Assembly: GCF_005280585.1 (NCBI RefSeq)
Contig: NZ_SZVO01000003.1
Span: forward strand, 1-64,000
Reading direction: 5' to 3'
Length of the DNA stretch: 64,000 bases
From: Dyadobacter frigoris
GTDB lineage: Bacteria > Bacteroidota > Bacteroidia > Cytophagales > Spirosomataceae
Shown here: piece by piece, positions 37,298 to 47,371 of the stretch
Position numbering within the stretch: position 1 is the first letter of the stretch
Layout of the letters: every line of letters starts with the position of its first letter
The notes under the pieces: generated by a model
Databases searched by the model: none
Seen by the model: only the letters and a program-made list of their open reading frames with translations
What the model was told of the DNA's origin: nothing
Translations under genes and position numbers: made by a program

Positions 37298-37801
37298 ATG
37301 AAAAAGCTAACATTTTCATTTTATTGCCTTATCAGTTTATCTGTTGTAAACATTGGTTTTGCGCAAGGTCCGCCGCGTGGCGGCACACCAGCGTCAATGG
37401 ATTTAGCAACTGCCAAATCTTTAACAGAAGCTACTGTAACTGCCGCCAAGGCTGCCAATGCCAATGTCGCCATCAGCATCGTGGACGCCAATGGCGACCT
37501 GGTATATTTTGAAAGAATGGACGGTGCAATCAGTATGGCAGTAACCAGTTCTCAGGGAAAAGCGCGTGCTGCCATACTCTTTGGCATACCAACAAAAACA
37601 GCCGCGGAAGCCGCAGCGGCAGGAACAGCTTTAAATGCTAAAATTACACCATCCGGAGCCGGCTCCTCTGCCATTGCAGTACAACAGGGAGGACTTCCGA
37701 TCATGAAAGATGGGAAAATAATAGGTGGTATCGGCGTAGGCGGATCGTCACCTGGCAATGATGAAGCTTTTGCGCAAAAAGCGTTAGATGGCCAGAAGTA
37801 A
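37298..37801 (+). CDS. Secreted HbpS/GlcG-like heme-binding family protein
   Basis: A 167-residue protein with a signal peptide (NIGFAQ, residue 23) and one HbpS/GlcG (DUF336) domain. Diagnostic parts are LATAKSLTEATVTAAKAANA, AISIVDANGDLVYFERMDGA, then SQGKARAAILFGIPTK and a Gly-rich close GKIIGGIGVGGSSPG. Streptomyces HbpS binds heme extracellularly; other family members are of unknown function. Linkage to a TonB receptor (39 bases upstream) suggests ligand capture in the periplasm. A strong hairpin terminator follows 48 bases after its stop. Confidence 0.88.
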   Translation: MKKLTFSFYCLISLSVVNIGFAQGPPRGGTPASMDLATAKSLTEATVTAAKAANANVAISIVDANGDLVYFERMDGAISMAVTSSQGKARAAILFGIPTKTAAEAAAAGTALNAKITPSGAGSSAIAVQQGGLPIMKDGKIIGGIGVGGSSPGNDEAFAQKALDGQK

Positions 37802-37848
37802 ATAATAACAGATCTTGTATTTCAAAATTCTGATTTGTAAAGAAATTC

Positions 37849-37888
37849 AAAGAATTCAGTATCGGTATGACCTGATACTGAATTCTTT
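37849..37888 (+). terminator. 15-bp perfect hairpin terminator after HbpS-like gene
   Basis: AAAGAATTCAGTATC (37849-37863) is exactly complementary to GATACTGAATTCTTT (37874-37888) with a 10-base loop. The stem ends in TTT and is followed by A/T-rich sequence. It closes the four-gene receptor group. The rest of 37802-38164 has no supported gene. Confidence 0.75.
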
Positions 37889-38164
37889 ATTAAGGCAGCT
37901 TCATTCAAGCCAGGATTATTTATTGGTATAATCGTATTGGCAGGTAAAATAGCCCAGTATTGACACAGTCATGATATAGTGGGACCCGAGGAATTGCAGG
38001 AAGATACTACCGTGGCCGACAACGCTTTAAGAACCTGCCTTCTGCTTAAAAGTCCATCTAATTTAGTTTTTGATTTGTCCAAAATGCGTTGTTATATAAA
38101 ATCGATTGAAAAGGTCTTGATTATACTTTCTATCGTATGGTTTAATGCTAAGAACAAGACTTTA

Positions 38165-38599
38165 TTAAATCATCCGGGTACTTACTCCCGCGTCCCTGTC
38201 CGGCGGGACATTTTTTTGATGTAAATTAAGAATTGCTTCATAACACCGTAGAGCAGCCTGAATTCTTGCCACTAATTCTCTGGTATCATAGGGTTTGACA
38301 ATAAAATCATCCGCTCCGCTGCTTAATCCTTTTACTTTAGCTTCGATTGAATTGTTCTCCGACAAAAGCATAATCGGGGACGGGGTTTTGTTTAAGCGAA
38401 ACTGTTTGCAGATCTCATGTGCAAGAGGTCCGGGCGTGGTAATATCGACCAATACGCAGTCGTACTTTTCTTTTAAGGCCATAGGTTCAGCGATCATTGC
38501 CGTATCAATAACTGCTACCTCGAAATGATTTAACCGCAGAACCTTGTGAAGATATTGCAAAGCACCGGGATGATCTCCAGCAATGAGTATTTTTTTCAT
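38165..38599 (-). CDS. Stand-alone response-regulator receiver protein
   Basis: A 144-residue protein consisting of one receiver domain. Asp52 in VLVDITTPG is the phospho-acceptor position, Ser in IMLLSEN is the switch residue, and Lys in DFIVKPYDTREL is conserved. The usual acidic pair near the N-terminus is reduced to one residue (LIAGDHPGA instead of xDDD), which may weaken magnesium binding. A C-terminal tail of about 25 residues has no recognised domain. It is transcribed last after the Wzi-like gene, on the same strand and 133 bases away. No kinase is adjacent. It may be a phospho-relay or decoy protein. Confidence 0.82.
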   Translation of the reverse strand: MKKILIAGDHPGALQYLHKVLRLNHFEVAVIDTAMIAEPMALKEKYDCVLVDITTPGPLAHEICKQFRLNKTPSPIMLLSENNSIEAKVKGLSSGADDFIVKPYDTRELVARIQAALRCYEAILNLHQKNVPPDRDAGVSTRMI

Positions 38600-38732
38600 T
38601 CAGTATCCATTATCTGACACTCATTTTGATTTTTTCCTGATCTTGATAATTTTATGGGATGGCCGGTCAGACGTGTAATAACGGGTTGCAAAATATTTCC
38701 GGCTTTTTTAATATTCTCATAAGATTTTGTCT

Positions 38733-40250
38733 TTAATTTTTTTTATTACCGACTGGGCTACGAAAGCCAAAATCCCTTCTCAGACTCAGACCGAACGCTT
38801 TGGCGTTTGGATATAACTGCCCGATATCGAGCGCATAGGACGCTTTAATGGCAGTATTGCCCGACCTGTCCAGGGAGAGCCCGACCGAAAAAATTCCGGA
38901 AAACTGTGATGGTTTTTTCAGAAAAGGTTCGTCATACGTACCAATGTTGCTGGAGTAAGAAAGCTTGCTGCTCCACTGGATTTTTTGAAGGAATGTCCCG
39001 CTGAACCCAAAGTGAAACACCGAAACCCTGTTGTTGCTTGTAAAAGAATCTGAATAACCAGGCCATTTCCAGTTCGTATCGGAAGTTGGAGTAATAAACG
39101 GAGTACCAATGGTTCGGTCAAAATAGGACCAGCCGTCACGAATTTGTCCGTTATTGAAATAATTGTCGCGTCCAAGCACTGTTTCCAGATCCCAGACAGA
39201 GCCCCCCTGGCTTTTGGTAAATAAAAATTCAACGACGATTGCGCTTACTTCGAAATTTGCTCCATAGGAGTTGTTCTTTCTGATGCTGATCCCATTGAGT
39301 CCGTCTGCTATGTTTAAAAGCTTTGATAACGATCCGTCTTCGTAGATATTCTGCCGGTAGATAAACCAGCTGTATTCATGGCCGATGTACTGTATTCCAA
39401 GATCGATCGATCCGAGATGATTGCCGATCCGGTTATTATAGTCGAATTCAGTCAGATCGTCTCCCAGAAAATAGCGCTGTCCCGTAATTACGTTGATGTA
39501 GTTTTTAAATCCGTCCGGCAGTTTGCCGTCCTTGGTATAATAAGGAGACTTGCCTCCCCATTGCACCTGGTGATTGAAGCCACCCAGCAGTTTTAGCCGA
39601 CTATACTTATTTCCAATTTTTAAATACAACGCTTTCTGGTGTAGCTTTAAACCGCTGGTCACAGGCCTATTATTTTCAAAAAAACCATCCGAGTAAAACG
39701 CGTTAAAGGATAACCACCCCTGGGTAAAAGGTACATTGACAAAACCGATTGTTCCGATTTGTATTTTAGGAATTGGCATTGCATTTCCCGACCAGGCATA
39801 GGAGCCCGTACCGAGTGTGGAATCAGCAAGACCGACCCACTGCTTTTTTCTTCCGGCAAAAATTTCCCAATTCTTGAATCGTAAAGTTGCATGAAGTTGG
39901 GGAAAAAGAAGCTTCGAGCTTTCCGTTAGATTACCTACCGCTTCAATCCCGAAGCCCGCCCGCCATACGTTTTTGGCCCTGTTCTTGTGAGAACCAAACC
40001 TGATATACTTTTCAAAACCGGATCGAAGTGTTGCCGCAGGACTTGATTTGGGAATTGTTCCGAACTGATTGGCCTGCATCCAAAATGGCGTCCGGGAACC
40101 AGAGCCCCCAAAAGCACCAATTTCAATGTAATTTACAGTTGAATCCGAATATGTTTGCGCGGGCACCATCCGATCCTGAGCCGACACCTGAGCACTACTG
40201 AATAGAACAAGACAGCCCAAAACCAATTTCACACGATAAAATACAAGCAT
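38733..40250 (-). CDS. Capsule assembly Wzi-family outer-membrane protein
   Basis: The ATG at 40250 is preferred because it places a signal peptide directly at the start (MLVFYRVKLVLGCLVLFSSAQVSAQ); the protein is then 505 residues. The N-terminal block IEIGAFGGSGSRTPFWMQAN and the following segments NWEIFAGRKKQWVGL and IPKIQIGTIGFVNVPF are typical of the Wzi family, a barrel that binds surface polysaccharide. The remainder alternates in barrel style. It lies 84 bases after the czcA locus on the same strand, and no capsule synthesis genes are nearby, so a role in capsule attachment here is uncertain. Confidence 0.82.
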   Translation of the reverse strand: MLVFYRVKLVLGCLVLFSSAQVSAQDRMVPAQTYSDSTVNYIEIGAFGGSGSRTPFWMQANQFGTIPKSSPAATLRSGFEKYIRFGSHKNRAKNVWRAGFGIEAVGNLTESSKLLFPQLHATLRFKNWEIFAGRKKQWVGLADSTLGTGSYAWSGNAMPIPKIQIGTIGFVNVPFTQGWLSFNAFYSDGFFENNRPVTSGLKLHQKALYLKIGNKYSRLKLLGGFNHQVQWGGKSPYYTKDGKLPDGFKNYINVITGQRYFLGDDLTEFDYNNRIGNHLGSIDLGIQYIGHEYSWFIYRQNIYEDGSLSKLLNIADGLNGISIRKNNSYGANFEVSAIVVEFLFTKSQGGSVWDLETVLGRDNYFNNGQIRDGWSYFDRTIGTPFITPTSDTNWKWPGYSDSFTSNNRVSVFHFGFSGTFLQKIQWSSKLSYSSNIGTYDEPFLKKPSQFSGIFSVGLSLDRSGNTAIKASYALDIGQLYPNAKAFGLSLRRDFGFRSPVGNKKN

Positions 40251-40361
40251 GCCATTAAGTTTAAGGCCATCCTGCAAAGCCTGAGCGTTAAAAAATAGTC
40301 AATATAAATTGGGTTACCTTTTAGAACCAGGCTAGTCTACGTGCCCTAAAAGTGCAGATGA

Positions 40362-43300
40362 TCACTCCTGCTTATTGTCTTTTCTGTACGCCCAATAAAA
40401 TATTTGTGGTAAAACCGTAAAGGATAGGAACATACAGATCAGCAGTCCACCCACAATCATAATCGCCAGCGGTTTCTGGATTTCGGAGCCCATGCCGTTG
40501 GACATAGCTGCTGGTAAAAGACCAAGTGCCCCCATCAGGGCAATCATGACCACCGGGCGGATTCTTCCATAAATACCTTCGGAAATGGCCTGTTTCAAGG
40601 GGAGCCTGTGCACCAGATTCTCTTTCATGACATGCACCAGAATGATACCGTCGATGGTGCACACACCGAAGAGGATGATAAAGCCAATCCCGGCAGAAAT
40701 ACCAAAGATGGTGCCGGTCATCCAAAGGGATAAAAAGCCACCGACAAACGCAAACGGAATGGTGATCAGCGAAATCATCGTGTCTTTCACGTTTCCAAAA
40801 TCCATATACAACAGGAAAACAATAAGTATCAAAGCGGCCGGAATAATGACCGCCAGCTGCTTGGTTGCGCGTTCTTTACTTTCAAACTCACCAGCCCAGA
40901 CTACTTTTGTGTTTTTGGCAAACTTCACGTTTTCTTTTACAACCTGCTGTGCTTCCGCAATGGTACTCCCCAGATCCCTGCCGTCGATGCTGAATCCAAT
41001 GCCGATGTACCGGCTGCTGCCTTCACGGTAGATAAAGGCAGGGCCTGTTTTTGTACTAATCGTGGCGATTTCTTTCAGTGGTACCTCATGATCATCGAGT
41101 GAAGGAATCAGGATGTTGCCAATTTCCTCTTCTGTATTGCGGTAAGCTTCCTGAAAACGGATCGTGATGTCAAACATCCGGTCATTTTCATAAAAGACCG
41201 AAGCTGCTTTGCCGCCGATCGTCATCTCGATTACCGCCTGAGCGTCAGCCATCGAAACACCATGGCGCGCCATCCGTGCTCATCGAGGCGGATAGCCAGT
41301 TCGGGAATACCGATATTACGATATACCAGTACGTCAGAAACACCCCTGACCTTTTGCAGATTTTCGGCCACCTGATCGGCCTTACTTTCCATATCAACCA
41401 GGTCGTTACCAAAGATTTTAACCACTAAAGAACTTTTTACGCCGGCTACATACTCTTCAACATTATCCTGAATCGGCTGACTAAACCCGAAGGTGATTCC
41501 TGGGAAAGAGGCCAGAACCTCCTTCATTTCCCTTAAAAGTTCGTCCTTTTTGATAGGTCGTTCCCACTGATTTTCCGCTTTAAGCTGAATGTGAAATTCG
41601 TTGTTGAAAAAACCTGTTGGATCGGTCCCGTCATTAGGCCGTCCGGTCTGGCTCATGACAAATTTCACCTCCTGAAAAGAGCGTAGCGTGTCCCGAAGTG
41701 CATTCCCCGTTTTGACCGATTGTTCAAGGTTAATACTATTAGGCAAAGTTGCCCGCACATAAATTGCCCCCTCATTAAGCTTGGGAATAAACTCGGTGCC
41801 GTAAGTCATGAACTTGCCCACACAAAGCAAAAACAAGGCAACAAATCCCGTTAACACCAGCTTTTTATTTCTGTCACTCCAGAGATAAAGTTTGAAAATA
41901 TTATTTCGAAAAAAGTTAACAACCGGATTGCTTGTCTCTTTTATATCCCTCTTTAATAAGACCTTACACATGGCAGGAACAAAAGTCAGGCTCAAAATCA
42001 GTGAGCCAACCAGAGCATAACCCAGCGTAAATGCCAGCGGGGTAAACATTTTCCCTTCCACTTTCTGGAACGAGAAAATGGGCAGCAGTGCTACGATCAG
42101 AATGATTTGTGCAAAGAAAATATGGGAAGCCACATGTTTGACACTACGTTTCATCAGCCCTAGTTTGGACATTTTATTGAAACGTTCAACGCCCAGCCGA
42201 AGCGAGCTTTTTTCGAGATCCACATAAATTTTTTCAACAATGACCATGGTCCCTTCCAACAGCAGCCCAAAGTCAATAGCGCCAAGCGATATAAGGTTTG
42301 CAGGCAGTCCCTGAATCCGAAGCATTGTAATGGCAAAAAGAAAAGACAACGGAATGACCAAGGCAACCGTTACCGTTGTACGCCAGTTGAAAAGAAAAAT
42401 AAAGACGATGACCGAAACCAGTACGATCCCTTCGGCAAGATTGTGCGTCACCGTATCAACAGTCGAATTCACAAGTTCTGTCCGATCAATTACCGGGACA
42501 ATTTTGACGTCGTCAGGAAGAATCCGGTTGTTAAGCTCATCAATGGTCTTTTTAAGTTTGACGATCACTTCACTTGGATTTTCACCACGCAGCATCACGA
42601 CGATTCCTTCGACCAGATCCTTATCTTCCCCCAGCCCTACCTGACCAAGCCTTGGTTTGGCTGTGATCGTAACCTCGGCCACCTGTTTTACATGCACTGG
42701 TGTCGATCCTTTCACGCTAATGAGAATATTTTCAATATCATGCGTACTTTCCAAAAGTCCTACCCCGCGCACCACATAAGCCTGATCCCCTTTCTGGATC
42801 ACATCGCCGCCAACGTTAATGTTGCTTTTTTCAACTGCCTCGTATACATCCAGCGGCGTTAATTTGTATTGCGCCAACAGTGCAGGATTTACCCTTACTT
42901 CATAAATCTTTTCCTCTCCGCCAAAGCTGGCCACGTTTGCTACGCCCGGCACAGCCACAAGTTCGCGCTCAATAACCCACTCCTGCAATGCGGTAAGCTC
43001 TTTGATCGGTTTATCACTTTTGAGGACATACCTGAAAATTTCACCAGTGGCCCCGTAAGGCGGCTCAATTTCCGCTTCTGCCCCTTTGGGTAAATCAATA
43101 TTGCGAAGCCGTGTGGAAGCATATTGCTGGGCGTAAAAATCCTCAACTTTGTCCTCGAACAAAACCGTAACGACCGATAATCCGAATAGGGAAATTGACC
43201 GAACCTCTGATTTTTTCGGGATCGTATTCATTTCCTTCATCACCGGAAGGGTGATGAACTTTTCGATCTCCTCTGCACTTCTTCCCGGCCACTGGGTAAT

Positions 43301-43456
43301 GATCCTTGCCCTCGTGTTGGTCACGTCCGGGAATGCCTCAATAGGCGTATTAATATAACTTACGATGCCCACAACAGCCAAAACGGCTGTCATGAAAAAT
43401 ATGATCATCGTATTCCTTAAAGAGAATGCGACAATGTTTTGTGTTAATTTTTGCAT
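40362..43456 (-). pseudogene. czcA: CzcA-type heavy-metal RND efflux pump, single-base frameshift
   Basis: Two abutting frames together make 1,031 residues, the normal length for an HME-RND pump. The 5' part (43456 to about 41274) covers the first porter and transmembrane half, with DFG-type TM4 sequence ISLGAIDFGLLLEG, where CzcA proteins have D-x-x-x-x-x-D/E. The 3' part starts at MARHGVSMADAQAVIEMTIG. At the join the minus strand reads GAGCAC-GG-ATGGCG; a single inserted base (CACCGG) restores L-D-E-H-R-M-A-R-H-G, so one base is missing at 41274-41276. The pump would export divalent or monovalent metal cations with the adjacent adaptor and TolC. The lesion is either real inactivation or a sequencing error. 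Confidence 0.88.
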
Positions 43457-43465
43457 GAAAGATTT

Positions 43466-44560
43466 TTATTTTTCAGAACTGACCGCCTCAGAAAAAAGAA
43501 GCAATTGATTTTTAACGACTATTTTTTCTCCGGCTTCTATGCCATTTTTGAAGAAAACACGGTCATTGTCCTGCACGTCAATGGTTACTTTACGGGGTTC
43601 CAGTGATTTGTCCTGCTTTTGAATCAGGACGTAATTCTCATTGTTATGGAATATCAAAGCAGAAACCGGGACCGCGATAGCCATTTCGGAAAGGTTCTTT
43701 CTTACCAGCGCTTCAATGGTTAGTCCGGGTTTTAATTTCAGATCTTTATTTGGCATACGGATACGTGCTTTCAATACGCGGTCCTGAGGATCAAAAACCT
43801 GGGAAATTTCAGAAATAACCCCGTCAAAAGTTTCTCCGGGATACGCTTTTGATTTAATTACCGCGCTCATGCCTTTTTGAACAAAAGGAAGATCAACGGC
43901 ATACACATTGGTCATGACCCAAACATCTGACAAATCCGATATGGTGAAAAGGTCGCTATCATTTCCATTAATCTGGGTTCCACCGGAAATATTATTTTCA
44001 ACAACATAACCGCTGACCGGGGCCTTGATTTGAAATACCCCTTTCTCAGAACTTGCATTATAAAGTGACAGATTCGCCTGAATTTTTTCTATTTCGCTTT
44101 TCAGAATATCTACCTCACTTTGTGCTTCAAACAGGTCTTTTTCAGACGATACGCGGTCAGCAAACATGGATTCTGCCACCGATAGTTTTCTTTTCGCAAC
44201 CCTTAACTGCGATTCCAGTGTTTTGCTTTGCGTGTTCAGGTCTGTCAATTCGCTGCTTCGCAGCTCGGCAAGCACCTGCCCTTTTGTAACCTTATCACCC
44301 AACGAAAAATAGGTTTTTGTAACAATTCCGTTGACCAGGCTCGCATAATGTACCACCTGATTGGGATTGTACTCGATCTGGCCGTTCAGTCTGATTGACT
44401 GCGTGATTTTTTCCATAGCCGCGGTGTACGTCGTTAATTCCTGTATGCCCGCTTTGGGCTTTTCTTTTGTTTCGGATGCCTGCTCCGTTTTCTGATCGCA
44501 GGAACCTAGTCCCGTGATTACAGAAAACAGGACGAGTATATAGGACATTGAAGTTGACAT
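43466..44560 (-). CDS. czcB: RND efflux periplasmic adaptor (CzcB/CusB-like lipoprotein)
   Basis: A 364-residue membrane-fusion protein with a lipoprotein signal (ITGLGSC, Cys21). It shows barrel-sandwich lipoyl halves (NGIVTKTYFSLGDKVTKGQV and GVFQIKAPVSGYVVENNISG). A coiled-coil hairpin between them (ELTDLNTQSKTLESQLRVAK onward) is followed by beta-barrel sequence (GVISEISQVFDPQDRVLKAR). It bridges the inner-membrane pump and the TolC-like channel. It starts 55 bases after the channel gene and ends 9 bases before czcA. It lacks a clear Met-rich N-terminus of the copper-specific CusB type, favouring CzcB-like. Confidence 0.9.
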   Translation of the reverse strand: MSTSMSYILVLFSVITGLGSCDQKTEQASETKEKPKAGIQELTTYTAAMEKITQSIRLNGQIEYNPNQVVHYASLVNGIVTKTYFSLGDKVTKGQVLAELRSSELTDLNTQSKTLESQLRVAKRKLSVAESMFADRVSSEKDLFEAQSEVDILKSEIEKIQANLSLYNASSEKGVFQIKAPVSGYVVENNISGGTQINGNDSDLFTISDLSDVWVMTNVYAVDLPFVQKGMSAVIKSKAYPGETFDGVISEISQVFDPQDRVLKARIRMPNKDLKLKPGLTIEALVRKNLSEMAIAVPVSALIFHNNENYVLIQKQDKSLEPRKVTIDVQDNDRVFFKNGIEAGEKIVVKNQLLLFSEAVSSEK

Positions 44561-44615
44561 AGTTTAGCTTAAAATGTGTTTTCTGGTTTGTTTACCGTAT
44601 TGATTAAAAATGGCA

Positions 44616-45911
44616 TTATTCGATCTCTGCTCCTGTCGCAAAACTTAATTCTTCGCGACTGTCCTGCAACTGTTTAAGCGTTAAAAGGATTGTCCGTTTG
44701 TTTGAAATATAGGCCTCAAAAAAATCCAGATATTCCACCATGCCGATTTGCCGTTTGGTATAATACAGTGTATAGGTCAGAAATACCTGATCAAGATCTT
44801 CGCCGTAGGCAGGGTCCAGATTCTGGTAAGCATCAACGCTTTTCTGCAAATCCCGGAATGCCTGAGCAACTTCTGCCTCAATCCCTTTTATCTTTTGTTC
44901 TGACTCGACTTTGGATTTACTGATACCGATCTTGCTTCCCAGTATGGCACCCTGGTTTCGGTTGAAAACCGGCAAGTCCATTTTAAATCCAAATCCGAAA
45001 AAATTAAGGAGAAAATTTCCGCCGCGGTCATAGTTCATCCCAAAAGTCAGATCCGGTTTACGTTGTGCATATTCGAGATCATAATTTTTCTGCGCCCATG
45101 TCTGCTGTAAAAAGCTGATTTTAGCATCTGGCCGGGCAGAACCTGCTGTTGCCATCAGGTTATCCAGTGACAAAGCTTTTAATGTGCCCGGATTAGGACT
45201 ACTTATATCTTGAACGACCAGATATTGGCTTACCGGCAGATTTAGCAGGATCGAAAGTGATTTCTGAGCGGCATGAACTTCCTTTCTGGCTTCCAGGATT
45301 TGCTGGCTAAGTTCCAGTTTCAATGCTTTCAACCGGAACAGTTCAGGCTTATTTAAATTGCCCTGGGCATATTGATTTTCAAAGGACAAAAGAAGAGAAC
45401 CCAAGGTATCGTCCTGACCCTTCAAAACCGATAAAAACGACTGATGATAAGCAAGCTCAAATAAATTTTTCCGAAGCTCTGTTTTCAGGTTACGGATTAC
45501 TTCGGAGAAATATTCACTGGCAATGTCCCTTGATACTGATTCGAGTGCGATGCGTTTTTTACGCTTGCCGGCTGTCTCAATAACCTGTGTTAACTCAGCT
45601 GTAAACTCTCGGTTTTTACCAAAGTTCCCAATCAACGGAGGAATAGTCTCTCCGGAAGAAAGTTGATTTTTAGTCGTCCAAAGATTCAGTTCATCAATAC
45701 TGAATTCAGGATTTGGCCACAGTTTTGCCTGGATTATCTGCGCTTCGGCCTGCCGAATACTCAGTTTTTGGGCAAGAAGATCAAGGTTGTTATTCAAAAA
45801 TAATCCTTCCGCTTCTTTCTGAGATAGCCTTAAAGTATCCTCGGAGAAAGGACTTGCAAAAGAAATTGAAACAGAAATTACCAGTAGACCGGTTAAAAAA
45901 AATGCCTTCAC
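44616..45911 (-). CDS. czcC: TolC-family outer-membrane efflux channel (CzcC-like)
   Basis: A 431-residue outer-membrane efflux protein. After the signal peptide (ISFASPFS) the sequence has long helices typical of the periplasmic barrel, such as LRLSQKEAEGLFLNNNLDLL and the repeat half near YDLEYAQRKPDLTFGMNYDR. KMDLPVFNRNQGAILGSKIG is the P-[LV]-F-x-R-N-x-G block that marks CzcC/CusC-like channels. It is the first structural gene after the two-component pair; the gap contains four evenly spaced CATTAA repeats. It works with the adaptor and the CzcA pump. Confidence 0.92.
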   Translation of the reverse strand: MKAFFLTGLLVISVSISFASPFSEDTLRLSQKEAEGLFLNNNLDLLAQKLSIRQAEAQIIQAKLWPNPEFSIDELNLWTTKNQLSSGETIPPLIGNFGKNREFTAELTQVIETAGKRKKRIALESVSRDIASEYFSEVIRNLKTELRKNLFELAYHQSFLSVLKGQDDTLGSLLLSFENQYAQGNLNKPELFRLKALKLELSQQILEARKEVHAAQKSLSILLNLPVSQYLVVQDISSPNPGTLKALSLDNLMATAGSARPDAKISFLQQTWAQKNYDLEYAQRKPDLTFGMNYDRGGNFLLNFFGFGFKMDLPVFNRNQGAILGSKIGISKSKVESEQKIKGIEAEVAQAFRDLQKSVDAYQNLDPAYGEDLDQVFLTYTLYYTKRQIGMVEYLDFFEAYISNKRTILLTLKQLQDSREELSFATGAEIE

Positions 45912-45950
45912 AAAATTGTTGTTGTTGAAGACACAAAATTAATTTGGCAG

Positions 45951-46019
45951 CATTAAGCTAACCTTTGTACTACATTAAAAACGGATGAAGGCTACATTAA
46001 AAGTAAATTAGAGCATTAA
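45951..46019 (-). promoter_or_regulatory. Four CATTAA repeats at 22/22/19-bp spacing, candidate response-regulator operator
   Basis: CATTAA occurs at 45951, 45973, 45995 and 46014 on the plus strand (TTAATG toward the efflux genes), with TACATTAAAA fully conserved in the middle two. The 22-bp step equals about two helical turns, as for tandem binding of OmpR/PhoB-type regulators. The array fills the gap between the kinase stop and the channel start. The last copy overlaps the kinase stop codon. Confidence 0.5.
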
Positions 46020-47371
46020 CTAAAGAGAAGACCAATGCGTGTTCCACTTCCAACCTTTGAATCAATCGATATCCCGATGCCATGGTTTTCCAGAATTTTC
46101 CCGGCAATGGTCATGCCCAACCCGTTTCCTTTCGTGCGCACCGCATTTACGCCCCGGTAAAACGGCTCTTTGATGTGATCAAGATCATTCGGATTGATAC
46201 CGATCCCCTTATCTTCAATCTGAATAAGGAGATGCCCGCTTTGGTTTTCGACCGTAATATTAACTGGCTTCCCGGATGAAAACTTGGCTGCATTTTCGAT
46301 CAGATTATAGAGCGCAATATAGATTTGCGTGCTCACACAGCGGTATTCAAGAAGTTCTGTATGGTCTTGCGGCAGATTCCAGTGGAGATTAATCTTAGTC
46401 TTTTTATAGTCTGATGCGAGTGTATCAAGCACTTCCCATAAAATCTCATCGATACGTTCCTCACTTGTTTTTTCATTGTAATTTTGATCTAAACCTGCTA
46501 GTACCAGAAGATTTTGAAGTATTTTTTCAAGACGCCCGGCATCATTTAAAACGTTTTGACCGATATTTTTATACTCCTGAATTTCTCTGTCTTTTTGAAG
46601 CAGAACTTCCAGATTTCCTACAATGGAAGCCAGTGGACTTTTCAATTCATGAGAAGCGTGATTAATGAAATTTTTCTGGATCTGAATATTCTGATATACC
46701 TTTTCAAGCATCCAGTTGAATTCCTTAAAAAGATCTTCCAGTTCATCTTTTGTCTGCCGATACGTCAATGTGTGCTTCTGTCCGGTCATATCAATCGTTT
46801 TGACCTGCTCGATAATGTGACGAACCGGAGAATACGCAATCCGGGACAGGGAATAGCTTAGGGCCACAATAACGGCTACGCCAATGACCAAAGCAATCAG
46901 AAGAATCCGGATCAACTCATTTTCCTGCGCCTCCAGAACAGGGTTTTTCGCTTTGATGATGATGCTGAACGAACCTTGGTTATCACGGTAATAAATCGCG
47001 TAATAAAAAGCATTGTCAACCTTGAAGTTATACCGGTTTTTAGCCCTGATGGTTTTCAGAATCTTACTGGTAATATTAGTATCCGGATCTGCTTCTCCGT
47101 AATGTATCATTCCCGTCTTGTCATACAACCGTATTTCCTGATCTGCGCTCGCAGTCAGAAATTTCTTTTCAATCCGGCTATAATCTTTAGTGCTGAGCTC
47201 GTCTTCTTCCAAATAAAACATGGCTGTGAGCGAAGCAGTTCTGGCGAGGTCTTCAAAAAAAATACGTTCGGCAGACCGTATAAAATTAAGATAGATCAGC
47301 ACCGACGCAATCGTGAAAACCAGGCCAAAAACCAGCGATGAATTAAGCGTTAGTTTGTGTTGTATTTTCAT
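46016..47371 (-). CDS. Sensor histidine kinase of the efflux operon (CusS/CzcS-like)
   Basis: A 451-residue kinase with two transmembrane helices (about residues 12-32 and 155-178) flanking a periplasmic sensor of about 120 residues. A HAMP region follows (SRIAYSPVRHIIEQVKTI), then HisKA (FINHASHELKSPLASI, His241) and HATPase (LYNLIENAAKFS, IEDKGIGI, KGNGLGMTIAG). Its start overlaps the regulator stop by four bases, and it lies directly upstream of czcC, so it probably senses the metal exported by that pump. The periplasmic domain has no obvious His/Met/Cys metal cluster that would reveal which metal. Confidence 0.92.
   Translation of the reverse strand: MKIQHKLTLNSSLVFGLVFTIASVLIYLNFIRSAERIFFEDLARTASLTAMFYLEEDELSTKDYSRIEKKFLTASADQEIRLYDKTGMIHYGEADPDTNITSKILKTIRAKNRYNFKVDNAFYYAIYYRDNQGSFSIIIKAKNPVLEAQENELIRILLIALVIGVAVIVALSYSLSRIAYSPVRHIIEQVKTIDMTGQKHTLTYRQTKDELEDLFKEFNWMLEKVYQNIQIQKNFINHASHELKSPLASIVGNLEVLLQKDREIQEYKNIGQNVLNDAGRLEKILQNLLVLAGLDQNYNEKTSEERIDEILWEVLDTLASDYKKTKINLHWNLPQDHTELLEYRCVSTQIYIALYNLIENAAKFSSGKPVNITVENQSGHLLIQIEDKGIGINPNDLDHIKEPFYRGVNAVRTKGNGLGMTIAGKILENHGIGISIDSKVGSGTRIGLLFS

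Noticed and set aside
37979-38224. An 81-residue plus-strand frame (GTG start).
   Set aside because: It overlaps the end of the convergent receiver gene, has no ATG, shows no domain and lies in spacer-like sequence.
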